Positions 13,800 through 22,943 of a stretch of DNA of 35,991 bases are shown here, in pieces. Below the pieces are notes generated by a model. The model was not told the DNA's origin and made no database searches. It was given only the letters and a program-made list of their open reading frames with translations. Both the position numbers and the translations under genes were made by a program. The first letter of the stretch is position 1. Each line of letters starts with the position of its first letter. The DNA lies in the NCBI GenBank assembly GCA_004102805.1, contig SCEG01000030.1:1-35991 (forward strand), given 5' to 3'. This DNA is from Muribaculaceae bacterium Isolate-002 (NCI) (GTDB lineage: Bacteria; Bacteroidota; Bacteroidia; Bacteroidales; Muribaculaceae).

Positions 13800-15422
13800 A
13801 TGAAAAGCGAATTAATTGTAGACGTACAACCCAACGAGGTGTCGATTGCGCTTACCGAGGAAGGGCGGCTTGTGTCCCTTCAGAAAGAATCGCGCAACCA
13901 GGCATACGCTGTAGGTGACATCTACCTGGCTAAAGTGAAAAAACTGATGCCCGGACTGAATGCCGCCTTTGTCAATGTCGGCTACGAAAAAGACGCTTTC
14001 CTTCATTACCTTGATCTTGGCCCCCACTTCTCTTCCTATTCAAGTTTTGTAGACCAGCTGCTTGAAGATAAAAAAAAGGTGCCGCAGCTTTCAAAACTCA
14101 AGCTCGGCCCGGATATCGATAAACACGGCTCGATTGCCGACCTTCTTGCGTCAGGCCGCGAACTGCTTGTGCAGATTGTCAAAGAGCCGATTTCTTCAAA
14201 AGGTCCCCGTCTCACTACAGAAATCACATTCACAGGGCGTTACCTTGTGCTCATCCCTTTCAGTGACAAAATCTCGATTTCACAGAAAATAAAATCGACA
14301 GAGGAAAAACTGCGTCTCCGTCAGCTTGTCGAGAGTATTCGTCCAAAAAATTTCGGAGTCATCATACGCACTTCTGCCGAAGGCAAACGTGTCGCAGACC
14401 TGAACCATGAGCTCAAGACGCTTCTCGAATGCTGGGAAAGCACTCTCGCAAAAGCGCAGAAAGCCACCGCGCCGACTCTGATTTTTGAAGAGGAAAGCCG
14501 TATAGTAGGCGTGTTGCGCGATATTTTCTCGCCCGAATTCGAAGCGGTTCATGTAAACGATGCCGAAGCCACGGCTCAGATTCAGAAATATGTGAGTCTG
14601 ATAGCCCCAGAGCGCCGCGATATTGTGAAACTTTATGATAAGCCCGAACCTATTTTCGACAAGTTCAATATCACCAAACAGATAAAATCTTCGTTCGGCA
14701 AGACCGTTTCGTTTAAATCAGGTGCATATATCATCATAGAGCATACGGAGGCGCTTCATGTAATCGATGTCAATTCAGGAAACCGCACCAAAGCATCTGC
14801 CGACCAGGAAAGCAATGCCCTCGAAGTCAACATGCGGGCGGCTGATGAAATAGCCCGTCAGCTCAGACTCCGAGACATGGGTGGTATTATTGTCATCGAC
14901 TTTATAGATATGAACAAGAGCGAGCACCGCCAGCGGTTATATGAGCACATGAAAGAAGTCATGGCGAATGACCGGGCGCGACACAATATATTGCCGCTCA
15001 GCAAGTTCGGACTGATGCAGATTACGCGTCAGCGCGTGCGTCCGGCTCTCGACATAACAACGACCGAGAAGTGTCCCTCATGTTTCGGAAAAGGAGAAGT
15101 GCAGCCGTCGCTACTGTTTACCGATACACTTAAAGAAAAACTTGAATATCTCGTCAACACTCTTAATGTCAAGAAATTCACAATGTATGTCCACCCGTTT
15201 GTAGAGGCATATCTCAACAGAGGCATCTTCTCGATGGCCCGCAAATGGCGCCGTGAAATTGGCGGAAGTTTCCGTATCATGGCCGACCAGTCACTTGCCT
15301 ATCTGCAATATCGTGTGATTGACGACAATCGTCGTGGGATTGACCTTCAGGAGGAAAAAGATCTTGAGAGTTCATCGACCAAAACAAAAGAAAAAGCCAA
15401 GAAAAGAGTAAAAGAGGAATAG
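13800..15422 (+). CDS. rng: Ribonuclease E/G family endoribonuclease
   Basis: The 540-residue protein has the RNase E/G layout: an S1 RNA-binding region (about 37-125, interrupted by a Lys-rich insertion near 80-110), an RNase H-like/sensor region, then the catalytic DNase I-like part with metal-binding Asp323 in HVIDVNSG and Asp367 in IVIDFIDM. A zinc-link CPSC follows at 425-428. It has no long unstructured degradosome tail, so RNase G size fits; the C-terminus is a short Lys/Glu-rich stretch. It processes rRNA and mRNA in the cytoplasm. Start at ATG 13800 gives the expected N-terminus MKSELIVDVQPNEVSIAL. Confidence 0.94.
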   Translation: MKSELIVDVQPNEVSIALTEEGRLVSLQKESRNQAYAVGDIYLAKVKKLMPGLNAAFVNVGYEKDAFLHYLDLGPHFSSYSSFVDQLLEDKKKVPQLSKLKLGPDIDKHGSIADLLASGRELLVQIVKEPISSKGPRLTTEITFTGRYLVLIPFSDKISISQKIKSTEEKLRLRQLVESIRPKNFGVIIRTSAEGKRVADLNHELKTLLECWESTLAKAQKATAPTLIFEEESRIVGVLRDIFSPEFEAVHVNDAEATAQIQKYVSLIAPERRDIVKLYDKPEPIFDKFNITKQIKSSFGKTVSFKSGAYIIIEHTEALHVIDVNSGNRTKASADQESNALEVNMRAADEIARQLRLRDMGGIIVIDFIDMNKSEHRQRLYEHMKEVMANDRARHNILPLSKFGLMQITRQRVRPALDITTTEKCPSCFGKGEVQPSLLFTDTLKEKLEYLVNTLNVKKFTMYVHPFVEAYLNRGIFSMARKWRREIGGSFRIMADQSLAYLQYRVIDDNRRGIDLQEEKDLESSSTKTKEKAKKRVKEE

Positions 15423-15514
15423 CCTCTTTCGTAAAAATTGTCACGTGCGGTTTCTGAGCGCGTGCAATAGCGATTGACGCCGGTTGTCATCCCGACACCG
15501 CGTCGGTCAGCCGG

Positions 15515-15549
15515 AAAAAAGGAGCGGCGCCGTTGATGCGGTGCCGCTC
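15515..15549 (-). terminator. Intrinsic terminator of the B12 uptake unit
   Basis: GAGCGGCGCCG (15522-15532) pairs with CGGTGCCGCTC (15539-15549), 11 pairs including one G-T. On the minus strand a run of six T (complement of 15515-15520) follows. It ends minus-strand transcription after the btuB-like gene; it also separates the convergent RNase gene. Confidence 0.8.
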
Positions 15550-15567
15550 TTGTGTTACAGGCGGATA

Positions 15568-17694
15568 TCAGATTGACACTGATAGGAAAATTTCAAAATT
15601 GGTGCCGGGCATCGGGTGCGCCATTATTGTCTGATAGTCGGCATTGAAAAGATTGTTGACGGCTATTTTGGCCGACAGTTCCACCGCGTGAAGCGGTATG
15701 CGCCGTTCGAGCGACAGATTGCTCATGAAGTAGCGGGGCAGTGAGCCGGAAATGGTGTTTTCATTTGATGTCATGGTGTATCGCCGTGAGTAGTAACACC
15801 ATTTGTATTGCAGGATCCACAGTCGCCAGGCTACTGTGCCGGTGAGTGACGCCGACAGTTTGGGCACGTAAGGGAGCTGTTTGCCTGCCGACTTGTCGTC
15901 AGGCGAAACCGGCTCGCTGTCGTTGATTGAGGCTGTCCACGACATCCCGGCGTTTATGCCGATTTTCCAGTCGTCGCCCGGACGCGTGGATATTCCGGCT
16001 GCAGCCTCGATGCCGTAGGCATGTACGTTTCTCACATTTCTGGCCTGAAAAAAGCCCTTGTTGGTCGGAAGCCATAATATCCAGTCGTTGATATACGAGT
16101 CATACCAGTTGACTGACGCCGATACGTTTGTGCGTGAACCGACAGCCTTGTCGGCCGATACGCCTACGTCATAGCTCCAGCCGTGTTCGGCCTTGAGGTC
16201 AGGATTTCCACCGGGCAGGAAATAGAGGTCGTTGAGCGACGCATAGTGGTGATTGCGGGCCACGGAGCCCTTCACCGTCAGATTGGCGTCGCGATTTATT
16301 ACGTAGTCGGCAAACAGGGCAGGGGCAGGGGCGTCGGCATCATGACCTGCTAAATCCTGTCTTATGACTGCTGACAGTCCGAATCTCGAAGTGGCCTGCC
16401 AGCGGGCTGAAACCGATGCTCCCAGATCACAGCGGCCCTTGTCGTAGCTTTTTACCCCGGCCAGAGCCGCATGGTCGACTGTGGCGACTCTGTCGTGTTT
16501 CACAGAGAGAGTCGCCGATAGAAAAAGGTTGTTGCCCGGAGTCCATCCCCATTCGCCGTCACCGTAAAATGTATCGGTTTTGGTGCGGGATGTAATGGAT
16601 GTGTTCATTATCCCTTCGCTGCGCTCTACGGCATAGTCGTAGGCGTTCCATTGGTGCACATATCCGGCGCGTGCCGACATTGTCATGGCTCCGGTGCGGT
16701 GCTGCCATGACGCTATGGCGCGTATTATGTTGTCGCGTTGTTTCTTGATGAAATCGCGGGAATCAACATAGTCGACGGTGTTGAGTGGCACGTGGCGCAC
16801 CGAACCGGTGTACCACACCTGAAGCCCGATGTCATTGCGCCGCGGAGCTGAAAAATAAAACTGTTGCAACAGATGAAAGTCGCAATACCCGCCATTGCGG
16901 TTTCGGTCTTTAGGATAATAGGAATCTATAATGGTATGGTTGTCGTCATATACAAATTCCTTACGGTCTTTGTTGATGAATGTGAAATCGTTGTCGGAGG
17001 TTGAGAGAACTGCGCGCGTTGACAGGCGCCAGCGGTCATCGCCGTATGACAGTTTCAGAAATTCATCGAATGTGTTGTAGGAGCCGGCTCCCTGAATGTA
17101 TTGCACGTTGAAGCCGTCACCTATTTCAACCGGAGATGTCGACAGATCGACCATGCCGCCCATGCCCGCAGATGTACGCGTCAGGGATGATGCTCCGTGA
17201 AGCAGCGACGCGCGGTCAATGAGATAAGAGGGAAGCATCGAGAAGTCGGTAAGCCCCATTGCGGGAGAGTTGACTGGAAGTCCGTTCCATGTCACGGCGG
17301 TGTGAGACGGTGCTGTTCCGCGGAATGATACTGTCGACAGTGTGGCCCTGCCTGCCGATTTGACGAATACGGAAGAATTGAAGCCCAGGACATCGGCCAT
17401 CGAAAGTGAGATGTTGTCACGAAGTGCTGCTGAGTCGATTGATGTGTATTGGACGCCGATGCGGCTTAGCGGTCGGCTTGCTGTCACGGTCACATCGCCC
17501 AGACTGTGGCTTAAAGTGTTGTCGCGCGCTGCTGCAGGCTGCGGAAAAAGAAACAGAAAAAGCAGGGCCGTCACCAATAGATGTCGGGATGGCTCGGAGG
17601 AACTGAAATGTTCGCTATCGAAATGAAATTTGGCTCTATGAAAACAGTGCCGTCCTGACGATTGTGTGAAGTCCCTGCTTTGGGGGTGTCTCAT
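15568..17694 (-). CDS. btuB: BtuB-like TonB-dependent outer-membrane receptor (cobalamin)
   Basis: A 708-residue TonB-dependent receptor. After a hydrophobic export segment (LLVTALLFLFLFPQPAAA, about 39-56) come the TonB-box-like DVTVTASR, a plug domain (SMADVLGFNSSVFVKSAGRATLSTVSFRGT, then TAVTWNGLPVNSP and the SLLHGASS segment), and a beta-barrel ending in a terminal strand of the NFEIFLSVSI type. It is translated 23 bases after a BtuG-like lipoprotein gene behind a cobalamin riboswitch, so vitamin B12 is the expected cargo. About 38 residues precede the signal core and no other Met lies between residue 1 and the plug, so the true start may be a non-ATG codon closer to the hydrophobic stretch. 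Confidence 0.87.
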   Translation of the reverse strand: MRHPQSRDFTQSSGRHCFHRAKFHFDSEHFSSSEPSRHLLVTALLFLFLFPQPAAARDNTLSHSLGDVTVTASRPLSRIGVQYTSIDSAALRDNISLSMADVLGFNSSVFVKSAGRATLSTVSFRGTAPSHTAVTWNGLPVNSPAMGLTDFSMLPSYLIDRASLLHGASSLTRTSAGMGGMVDLSTSPVEIGDGFNVQYIQGAGSYNTFDEFLKLSYGDDRWRLSTRAVLSTSDNDFTFINKDRKEFVYDDNHTIIDSYYPKDRNRNGGYCDFHLLQQFYFSAPRRNDIGLQVWYTGSVRHVPLNTVDYVDSRDFIKKQRDNIIRAIASWQHRTGAMTMSARAGYVHQWNAYDYAVERSEGIMNTSITSRTKTDTFYGDGEWGWTPGNNLFLSATLSVKHDRVATVDHAALAGVKSYDKGRCDLGASVSARWQATSRFGLSAVIRQDLAGHDADAPAPALFADYVINRDANLTVKGSVARNHHYASLNDLYFLPGGNPDLKAEHGWSYDVGVSADKAVGSRTNVSASVNWYDSYINDWILWLPTNKGFFQARNVRNVHAYGIEAAAGISTRPGDDWKIGINAGMSWTASINDSEPVSPDDKSAGKQLPYVPKLSASLTGTVAWRLWILQYKWCYYSRRYTMTSNENTISGSLPRYFMSNLSLERRIPLHAVELSAKIAVNNLFNADYQTIMAHPMPGTNFEIFLSVSI

Positions 17695-17717
17695 ATCCTG
17701 ATTGATATAAAGATGTA

Positions 17718-18785
17718 TTATTTGCCGGTTTTCCAGCAGAAGCCTGCGGGAATGATGCCGGTGGTGAACGAGTCGGTCTTGTCGCCTGACGCGTTGTAGC
17801 GGGTCACGGTGCCGTCCTGCATATAGTCAATTGCATCGCCGACGTAGATGTCGCCGTTCGCGGGATTGATATCGAGCGCATAAAGGCTGTAGCTTGTCGA
17901 CGGGATGAAGGCGGCTGCAGGAACTGCTGTAGCATCCGCACTCATGCGCTGCACGCCGTTTTCAAGCCAAAAGAGGTTGCCGTTGTAGTAGCGCAGGTGT
18001 GATGCAGAGCTGTATTCGGCGAGCTTGATTGTGCTGACAACCTTGAATGTGTTCAGGTCGATACGTGAGATCGAAGGAGCCTCGAAGCCCACGGGATTTT
18101 CTGCCCAGCCTCCGCCGTCGCAGAGCACCCACAGGGAGTTCTTTCCGTCGGTAGCTATGCTTTGTGGCTGAATGCCTACCTCGATGCGGTCAACAACCTT
18201 GTCGTTGCGGGTGTCGATTTTCAGCACCTCTTTCTGGTAGCTCCAGCAGTTGACATATACGTAATCGCCGATTTTTATCATCTGCTCGGTAGAACCTGTC
18301 GATGCCTCCATGTCAGGGATGTCGATATGGCCGGTTACGGTATATGTGGCCGGGTTGACGATGGCGATGCGGTTGTCGTAAAGATTGGTGACATATAGTT
18401 TGCTGTCGCTTATCGCAAGCGCGTTGCGGGGCGATGTCACGTCGGTGACGTGGCCTTTGACTTTGTAGGTGTCTACGTCGATGGCATAGACCACGTTTGA
18501 GCCGTTTACACAGATCCAGCCGGTGTTTCCGTCAATGCTCATTGACTGGGCTGTGTCGCCGAGCTTCATGCCGTTGGCACGTTGGAAAACGTTGTTCTCC
18601 ACGCTGTTGCCATCAGGATTGTAGTATGACAATGAACCGTTGCCAACAAGGTAATTGCCGTTGCACACCACGAAAAGACCTTCGACTGACGATTGCGCGG
18701 GCGGTGCCGGCGTGTTGTCGTCGTCAGAGCATGATGTGAATGAGAATGCTGCGGCAACAGCCGCAAGATAGAAGATTTTTTTCAT
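17718..18785 (-). CDS. btuG: BtuG-like surface cobalamin-binding lipoprotein (beta-propeller, DUF5074/YncE type)
   Basis: I choose the ATG at 18785 over 18812 because it begins directly with the lipoprotein signal MKKIFYLAAVAAAFSFTSC. Lipidated Cys19 is followed by SDDDN, an acidic surface-export signal. The mature part is built from repeated propeller blades, for example MSIDGNTGWICVNGSNVVYAIDVDT, NALAISDSKLYVTNLYDNRIAIVN and SIATDGKNSLWVLCDGG. In Bacteroides, BtuG is a surface propeller that binds B12 with very high affinity and sits on BtuB. The adjacent BtuB-like gene and upstream cobalamin riboswitch support the same role. Length of 355 residues fits. Confidence 0.85.
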   Translation of the reverse strand: MKKIFYLAAVAAAFSFTSCSDDDNTPAPPAQSSVEGLFVVCNGNYLVGNGSLSYYNPDGNSVENNVFQRANGMKLGDTAQSMSIDGNTGWICVNGSNVVYAIDVDTYKVKGHVTDVTSPRNALAISDSKLYVTNLYDNRIAIVNPATYTVTGHIDIPDMEASTGSTEQMIKIGDYVYVNCWSYQKEVLKIDTRNDKVVDRIEVGIQPQSIATDGKNSLWVLCDGGGWAENPVGFEAPSISRIDLNTFKVVSTIKLAEYSSASHLRYYNGNLFWLENGVQRMSADATAVPAAAFIPSTSYSLYALDINPANGDIYVGDAIDYMQDGTVTRYNASGDKTDSFTTGIIPAGFCWKTGK

Positions 18786-18827
18786 TTTTGCTATTGTTTT
18801 TGAGATTGTCAATTATCAACGTGACAC

Positions 18828-19160
18828 CGGAGTGAAAATAACTTCAGCCTCCGTAAAATCTGCAAATCGGCTATTCCTTTGAACGGCCGACGGCAAAGCG
18901 TTTGTTTTCCGGCTTCTCTCAGTGCGACGCCTTCTCGGAGCCAACGCTCCAATGGCTTGTGTCACGATGCTGTCTGTGCAAACCGACAGCAAGAGTTACG
19001 GCAGCGTGCCTGCTCAGGATTTTCACCTGAATTCCTTAGATGATGATGCAATAGCGCCCTATATGCACTGTCTTGTTATTCAATCCGCGGTTACACAATA
19101 TATTGCGTCACTGCGACTTGACGATAGTTTTGCGCGGTTTTGCGACACCATCAGCTCTTC
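18828..19160 (-). promoter_or_regulatory. Cobalamin (B12) riboswitch leader
   Basis: Read on the minus strand, the conserved blocks appear in the right order: GGAA (19032-19035), GGTGAAAATCC (19017-19027), CAGGCACGCTGCCGTAAC after it, CGCACTGAGAGAAGCCGGAA (18907-18926) and a degenerate B12-box AGCCGATTTGCAGA (18859-18872). A downstream stem CTCCG/CGGAG (18849-18853 with 18828-18832) could be the hairpin whose loop docks on the aptamer. Transcription from the promoter at 19168-19175 includes a long 5' arm with GGTGTCG near 19150, a possible distant P1/P2 strand. It should repress the btuG-btuB unit when B12 is plentiful. Core limits are firm; the 5' end is approximate. Confidence 0.88.
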
Positions 19161-19167
19161 GCCGGTG

Positions 19168-19175
19168 CAAAGATA
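19168..19175 (-). promoter_or_regulatory. -7 promoter element TATCTTTG for the B12 uptake unit
   Basis: The minus strand reads TATCTTTG followed by C, a full match to the -7 consensus. Transcription would begin near 19160 and give a leader of about 375 bases containing the cobalamin riboswitch. The -33 region lies in a T-tract with no exact TTTG. Confidence 0.6.
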
Positions 19176-19220
19176 CACAAACTATTTATGAAAAAAGTAG
19201 GTTTTTACAATTATTTTACA

Positions 19221-19228
19221 TAAATTTG
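19221..19228 (+). promoter_or_regulatory. Possible -7 element TAAATTTG for the DUF349 gene
   Basis: TAAATTTG matches TAnnTTTG, with only a T-tract (19202-19206) in the -33 place. It lies 62 bases before the DUF349 start and is divergent from the B12-unit promoter about 50 bases away. Confidence 0.4.
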
Positions 19229-19289
19229 GAACGGAATTTGGAGAAAACTGTGCTCCGCATCCAGTTATTACATTAATATTTAATTTGTT

Positions 19290-21149
19290 ATGGAAACCCG
19301 CCAGATGGCAGACGAGCCTATTGACCTGACTGCCAATCCTATCGCCGAAAATTCTCAGCCTCAAACTGAGAATGAAGAAGTCAACACATCGGCCGTTGCC
19401 GCCGATGCAGCCACAGATGAGACCAAAGCCCCGGAGGCTGCTTCTGCCATTGATGAGATGTCGGAAGCTGATGTTATCATCACTCTTACCTCTCTCGCGC
19501 AAGCCGAGGCCGATGAAATATCACGCGATGAAGTGTCGCGGCTCAAACAGCGTTACTACGCTCTTCGCAAGGCTACCGACGAGGAAGCCCGCCGCCAGTT
19601 CGTTGCCAACGGAAATGATCCGGAGGCTTTTATCCCCGAAGAAGATCCGGCCGACGAGGTGCTTCGTCAGCTGCTTGGCTCGATAAAGGAGAAAAAGGCG
19701 GCTCGCGCAGCCGAGGTAGAGGCTGAGCTTCAGCGTAATTTCGAACAAAAAGACTCTCTCATAGCTGAAATCACAGCTATGAGCAACGATACGGATAATG
19801 TAAACCGTCACTTCACACGCTTCCGTGAAATACAGCAGGAATTCAAGAATGTGGGTGATGTGTCGCCTCAGCAGATGTCTGACCAGTGGAAGCGTTATCA
19901 GGATGCCGTCGAGCTTTTCTATGACCAGCTTAAAGTCAACAAAGACCTCCGTGATTATGATTTTAAGAAAAATCTTGAGACAAAACTTCAACTGTGTGCC
20001 GAAGCTGAGAAGCTTGATGCTGAAGCCGATGTGATTGCAGCGTTCAAGCGTCTGCAGGATTTACATGTCACATGGCGTGAGACCGGCCCTGTGGCAAAGG
20101 AGCAGCGCGAGGAAATATGGGCACGCTTCAAAGAGGCATCAGCTGTTGTCAACAAAAAATATCAGGCGTTTTTTGAAGAGCGTAAAGCCCGTGAGCAGGA
20201 AAATGAAGCTGCAAAGACCGCTATTTGCGAGCGCCTCGAAGCTCTTGACTTCGATTCGCTCAAATCATTCAACGCCTGGAACGACATGACCAGAACAATA
20301 CTCCAGGCGCAGGAAGATTGGCGCAAGCTCGGCTTCGCATCAAAAAAGGCCAACAATCTCCTGTTTACCCGTTTCCGCGCTGTCTGCGATAAATTTTTTG
20401 CACAGAAAGCCGAATATTATAAATCGGTAAAGGAGGATATGACGGCAAATCTGGAGAAAAAATTAGCTCTCTGCGAGCAGGCCGAAGCCCTCAAGGACAG
20501 CACTGACTGGAAAGCTACAGCTGAAAAACTTACCGAACTACAGCGCCGTTGGAAAACAATAGGCTCTGTGCCCAAGAAGCGTTCCGACGAAGTGTGGAAG
20601 CGCTTTCAGGAAGCATGTGACTACTTCTTCGAGCAGAAAAAACGCGATCTGTCACAGTCGCGCAAGTCGGAGCAGGAAAATCTCCGTGCAAAACGCGCGC
20701 TGACGGCTTCACTTAAAGAAATCGCCCCCGACGCTCCGCGCCAGCAGGTGGTAGCTGCGATAAAAGACGCGCAGGCCCGTTGGAACGAAATCGGACATGT
20801 GCCCTTCCGCGAGAAAGACAAAGTGTATGATGAATTCCGCTCCGTAATCAATGAGCTCTATAAAGTGCACGACCTCAAGGACACCCGTGCAAACTTCGCT
20901 CGTTTCGAAAACAGCATCAACGAGATGTCAGACAGCGGCAAACTCATCCGTGAGCGTGAGCGCCTCGCACGTGTTCTCGAGACAAAACGGTCGGAACTGA
21001 CTACATATCAGAATAATCTCGGATTTTTCAACTTCAAATCGACTTCCGGCTCGTCGATGCTTCGTGATATCGAGCGCAAGACACAGCGCATACGCGATGA
21101 TATCGCCGACCTCGAAAAGAAAATCGCCCTGATTGACGGTCGCCTGTAA
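19290..21149 (+). CDS. DUF349-repeat protein
   Basis: A 619-residue soluble, highly charged, mostly helical protein. An acidic, low-complexity N-terminal region (1-60) is followed by about five DUF349-type repeats, recognisable by Trp-containing signatures: the DQWKRYQDAVELF region near 200, TWRETGPVAKEQREEIWARF near 270, DWRKLGFASKKANNLLFTRF near 345, RWKTIGSVPKKRSDEVWKRF near 420 and RWNEIGHVPFREKDKVYDEF near 495. The C-terminal 80 residues are predicted coiled coil. DUF349 proteins are widespread in Bacteroidetes with no settled function. It appears monocistronic, with a terminator at 21161-21200. Confidence 0.88.
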   Translation: METRQMADEPIDLTANPIAENSQPQTENEEVNTSAVAADAATDETKAPEAASAIDEMSEADVIITLTSLAQAEADEISRDEVSRLKQRYYALRKATDEEARRQFVANGNDPEAFIPEEDPADEVLRQLLGSIKEKKAARAAEVEAELQRNFEQKDSLIAEITAMSNDTDNVNRHFTRFREIQQEFKNVGDVSPQQMSDQWKRYQDAVELFYDQLKVNKDLRDYDFKKNLETKLQLCAEAEKLDAEADVIAAFKRLQDLHVTWRETGPVAKEQREEIWARFKEASAVVNKKYQAFFEERKAREQENEAAKTAICERLEALDFDSLKSFNAWNDMTRTILQAQEDWRKLGFASKKANNLLFTRFRAVCDKFFAQKAEYYKSVKEDMTANLEKKLALCEQAEALKDSTDWKATAEKLTELQRRWKTIGSVPKKRSDEVWKRFQEACDYFFEQKKRDLSQSRKSEQENLRAKRALTASLKEIAPDAPRQQVVAAIKDAQARWNEIGHVPFREKDKVYDEFRSVINELYKVHDLKDTRANFARFENSINEMSDSGKLIRERERLARVLETKRSELTTYQNNLGFFNFKSTSGSSMLRDIERKTQRIRDDIADLEKKIALIDGRL

Positions 21150-21160
21150 GGGATTATAAA

Positions 21161-21207
21161 ACACAATGCCCCGATGAATTGTTATTCCGGGGTATTGTGT
21201 ATTTATT
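21161..21207 (+). terminator. Terminator after the DUF349 gene
   Basis: ACACAATGCCCCG (21161-21173) pairs with CGGGGTATTGTGT (21188-21200), 13 pairs with one G-T, followed by a T/A-rich stretch. It starts 11 bases past the DUF349 stop. Confidence 0.7.
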
Positions 21208-21326
21208 ATATAATGACGGCAATGAAATTCGAGGCAAAAGATTATGCCCGAGATTTCACATGTTTCAATAAGTTGCTTTAATACTGTATGCTGTCATGCA
21301 GAAAGTGCCTCACTCCGAAATTGAGT

Positions 21327-22733
21327 ATGATGTTTAAGAATATACCTATAGGTAAATATGGAAAATATGTTCCATATATCCAGACGCTTCTTGATATAAT
21401 TATCATAGCAGTAGTGTTTGTGTCGTTACTGTCATGTAATGACTACACCATTGTAGCTGAAGGGGGGCATCATGTTTGGCGCGTTATATTGGCTGTCGGT
21501 GTTGTTGCGGTAGTAGTGGGCAGAGGTTGTCTGTCAGTGCATCAGCGTCGTATGATGCGAGTTGAAAGACTCGTAGGCATGGCGTTGCTTGCTTCGTTGT
21601 CATCGACAATCCTTTATGCGGCGATGATGATGTTTACAGGATATGCCGGAATTAAAATCGGATTTTTCAGTCTGTTGTTTTTCCTTCAGGCCGGATTGCT
21701 GTTGTCAGTATGGCTCGTGTCTCTGGCATTGTTGAAATGGATACGCCGGCATGGTCGCAACACCCGCAATGTCGTGATTATCGGTACCGGTCATGCTGCC
21801 GTGCGTCTCACGCAGCTGCTTGTCGGCGAACAAGGCTACGGCATGAAAGTGCTCGGATATTTTGACAACCGAATTCCATCTGATTTTTCCGGAAATTTTA
21901 TCGGTACAATCGATCGCCTTGAAGGTTTCATTAAGGAGAATGACGTCCACGAGATATTTTATGCAGCGTCAATAGATAATGATACGCTGATCAATAAGGT
22001 GATACATCTTGCCGACCAGCATTTCTGCAAATTGTATTTCACTCCGTTGATATCGCCCAAGCTCAAATATAGCTTCTATATGTTCAATCTCAACAGTACG
22101 ATTCCGGTAATAGCCGTGCATCAGACTCCGTTGAGATCGGTAGCAAACAGAGCCATAAAGCGTATATTCGACATTTTATTCTCAGGATTTGTATTGCTGC
22201 TCTCTCCATTGGTATTGATTCCGATAGCGATAGCAATCAAGATTTCTTCTCCCGGACCTGTGTTTTTCAAACAACTGCGCACCGGATATCTTGGAAAAGA
22301 CTTCTACTGCTATAAATTCCGTACGATGAGGGTCAGCAAAGACGCCGACACTCGTCAGGCCACAAAAAATGATGACCGCAAGACTCGGCTTGGCAACATT
22401 CTCCGTCATACCTCGATTGACGAATTGCCTCAGTTCTGGAACGTATTCAAGGGAGATATGTCGGTGGTCGGACCGCGTCCGCACATGCTTGCGCATACCG
22501 AAGAATACCGTAAACTTATCGACCAGTATATGGTGCGTCATCTTGTGAAACCAGGCATAACCGGCTGGGCGCAGATTCAGGGCTTCAGGGGTGCTACCGA
22601 CGAATTGTGGCAGATGGAGCGCCGAGTCGACAACGACGTATGGTATATAGAGCACTGGAGTCTCTCACTCGACCTCAAGATCATAGTGCGCACAGTGACA
22701 AACGCCATCCGTGGCGAAGAAAACGCCTATTGA
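21327..22733 (+). CDS. Undecaprenyl-phosphate glucose/galactose phosphotransferase (WcaJ/WbaP-type)
   Basis: A membrane-bound polyprenyl-phosphate sugar-1-phosphate transferase that starts a capsule or exopolysaccharide repeat unit on undecaprenyl phosphate. It has four N-terminal membrane segments (to about residue 145), a CoA-binding-like domain (VVIIGTGHAAVRL), a fifth hydrophobic helix, and the catalytic region with KRIFDILFSG, SPGPVFFKQLRTG, FYCYKFRTMR, TSIDELPQFWNVFKGDMS and VGPRPHM, ending KPGITGWAQIQGFRG. An in-frame ATG exists at 21288, but 21327 or 21330 removes an unlikely 13-residue leader. No polysaccharide cluster is visible beside it. Length of about 469 residues is usual. Confidence 0.9.
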   Translation: MMFKNIPIGKYGKYVPYIQTLLDIIIIAVVFVSLLSCNDYTIVAEGGHHVWRVILAVGVVAVVVGRGCLSVHQRRMMRVERLVGMALLASLSSTILYAAMMMFTGYAGIKIGFFSLLFFLQAGLLLSVWLVSLALLKWIRRHGRNTRNVVIIGTGHAAVRLTQLLVGEQGYGMKVLGYFDNRIPSDFSGNFIGTIDRLEGFIKENDVHEIFYAASIDNDTLINKVIHLADQHFCKLYFTPLISPKLKYSFYMFNLNSTIPVIAVHQTPLRSVANRAIKRIFDILFSGFVLLLSPLVLIPIAIAIKISSPGPVFFKQLRTGYLGKDFYCYKFRTMRVSKDADTRQATKNDDRKTRLGNILRHTSIDELPQFWNVFKGDMSVVGPRPHMLAHTEEYRKLIDQYMVRHLVKPGITGWAQIQGFRGATDELWQMERRVDNDVWYIEHWSLSLDLKIIVRTVTNAIRGEENAY

Positions 22734-22908
22734 CCCATAGAATCCATCAAAAAAGGCATAAGCTGATTTGGCTCGCGTCGGTGAGCGTCTGTAAAGATGC
22801 CCGCGCGTTATTGATATGATAAAAGTAGGGACGCACTCGGGCAAAATCCGGAATTAGAGTCGTGCAGACACCATGCGCCGTTTATTACCATGCGTTATAT
22901 GGCATATA

Positions 22909-22940
22909 AAAAAGTCACAACATTTCTGTTGTGACTTTTT
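22909..22940 (-). terminator. Bidirectional terminator after the tRNA unit
   Basis: A perfect 14-bp stem (22909-22922 with 22927-22940) closes the loop TTTC; arms begin AAAAAGTCACAACA. T-runs lie on both strands, so it can end both the tRNA transcript on the minus strand and read-through from the sugar phosphotransferase gene. Confidence 0.85.
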
Positions 22941-22943
22941 GTG

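Noticed and set aside
18922..19191. 89-residue open frame on the plus strand across the B12 leader
   Set aside because: It runs antisense through the conserved riboswitch blocks and the minus-strand promoter; no protein family resemblance.
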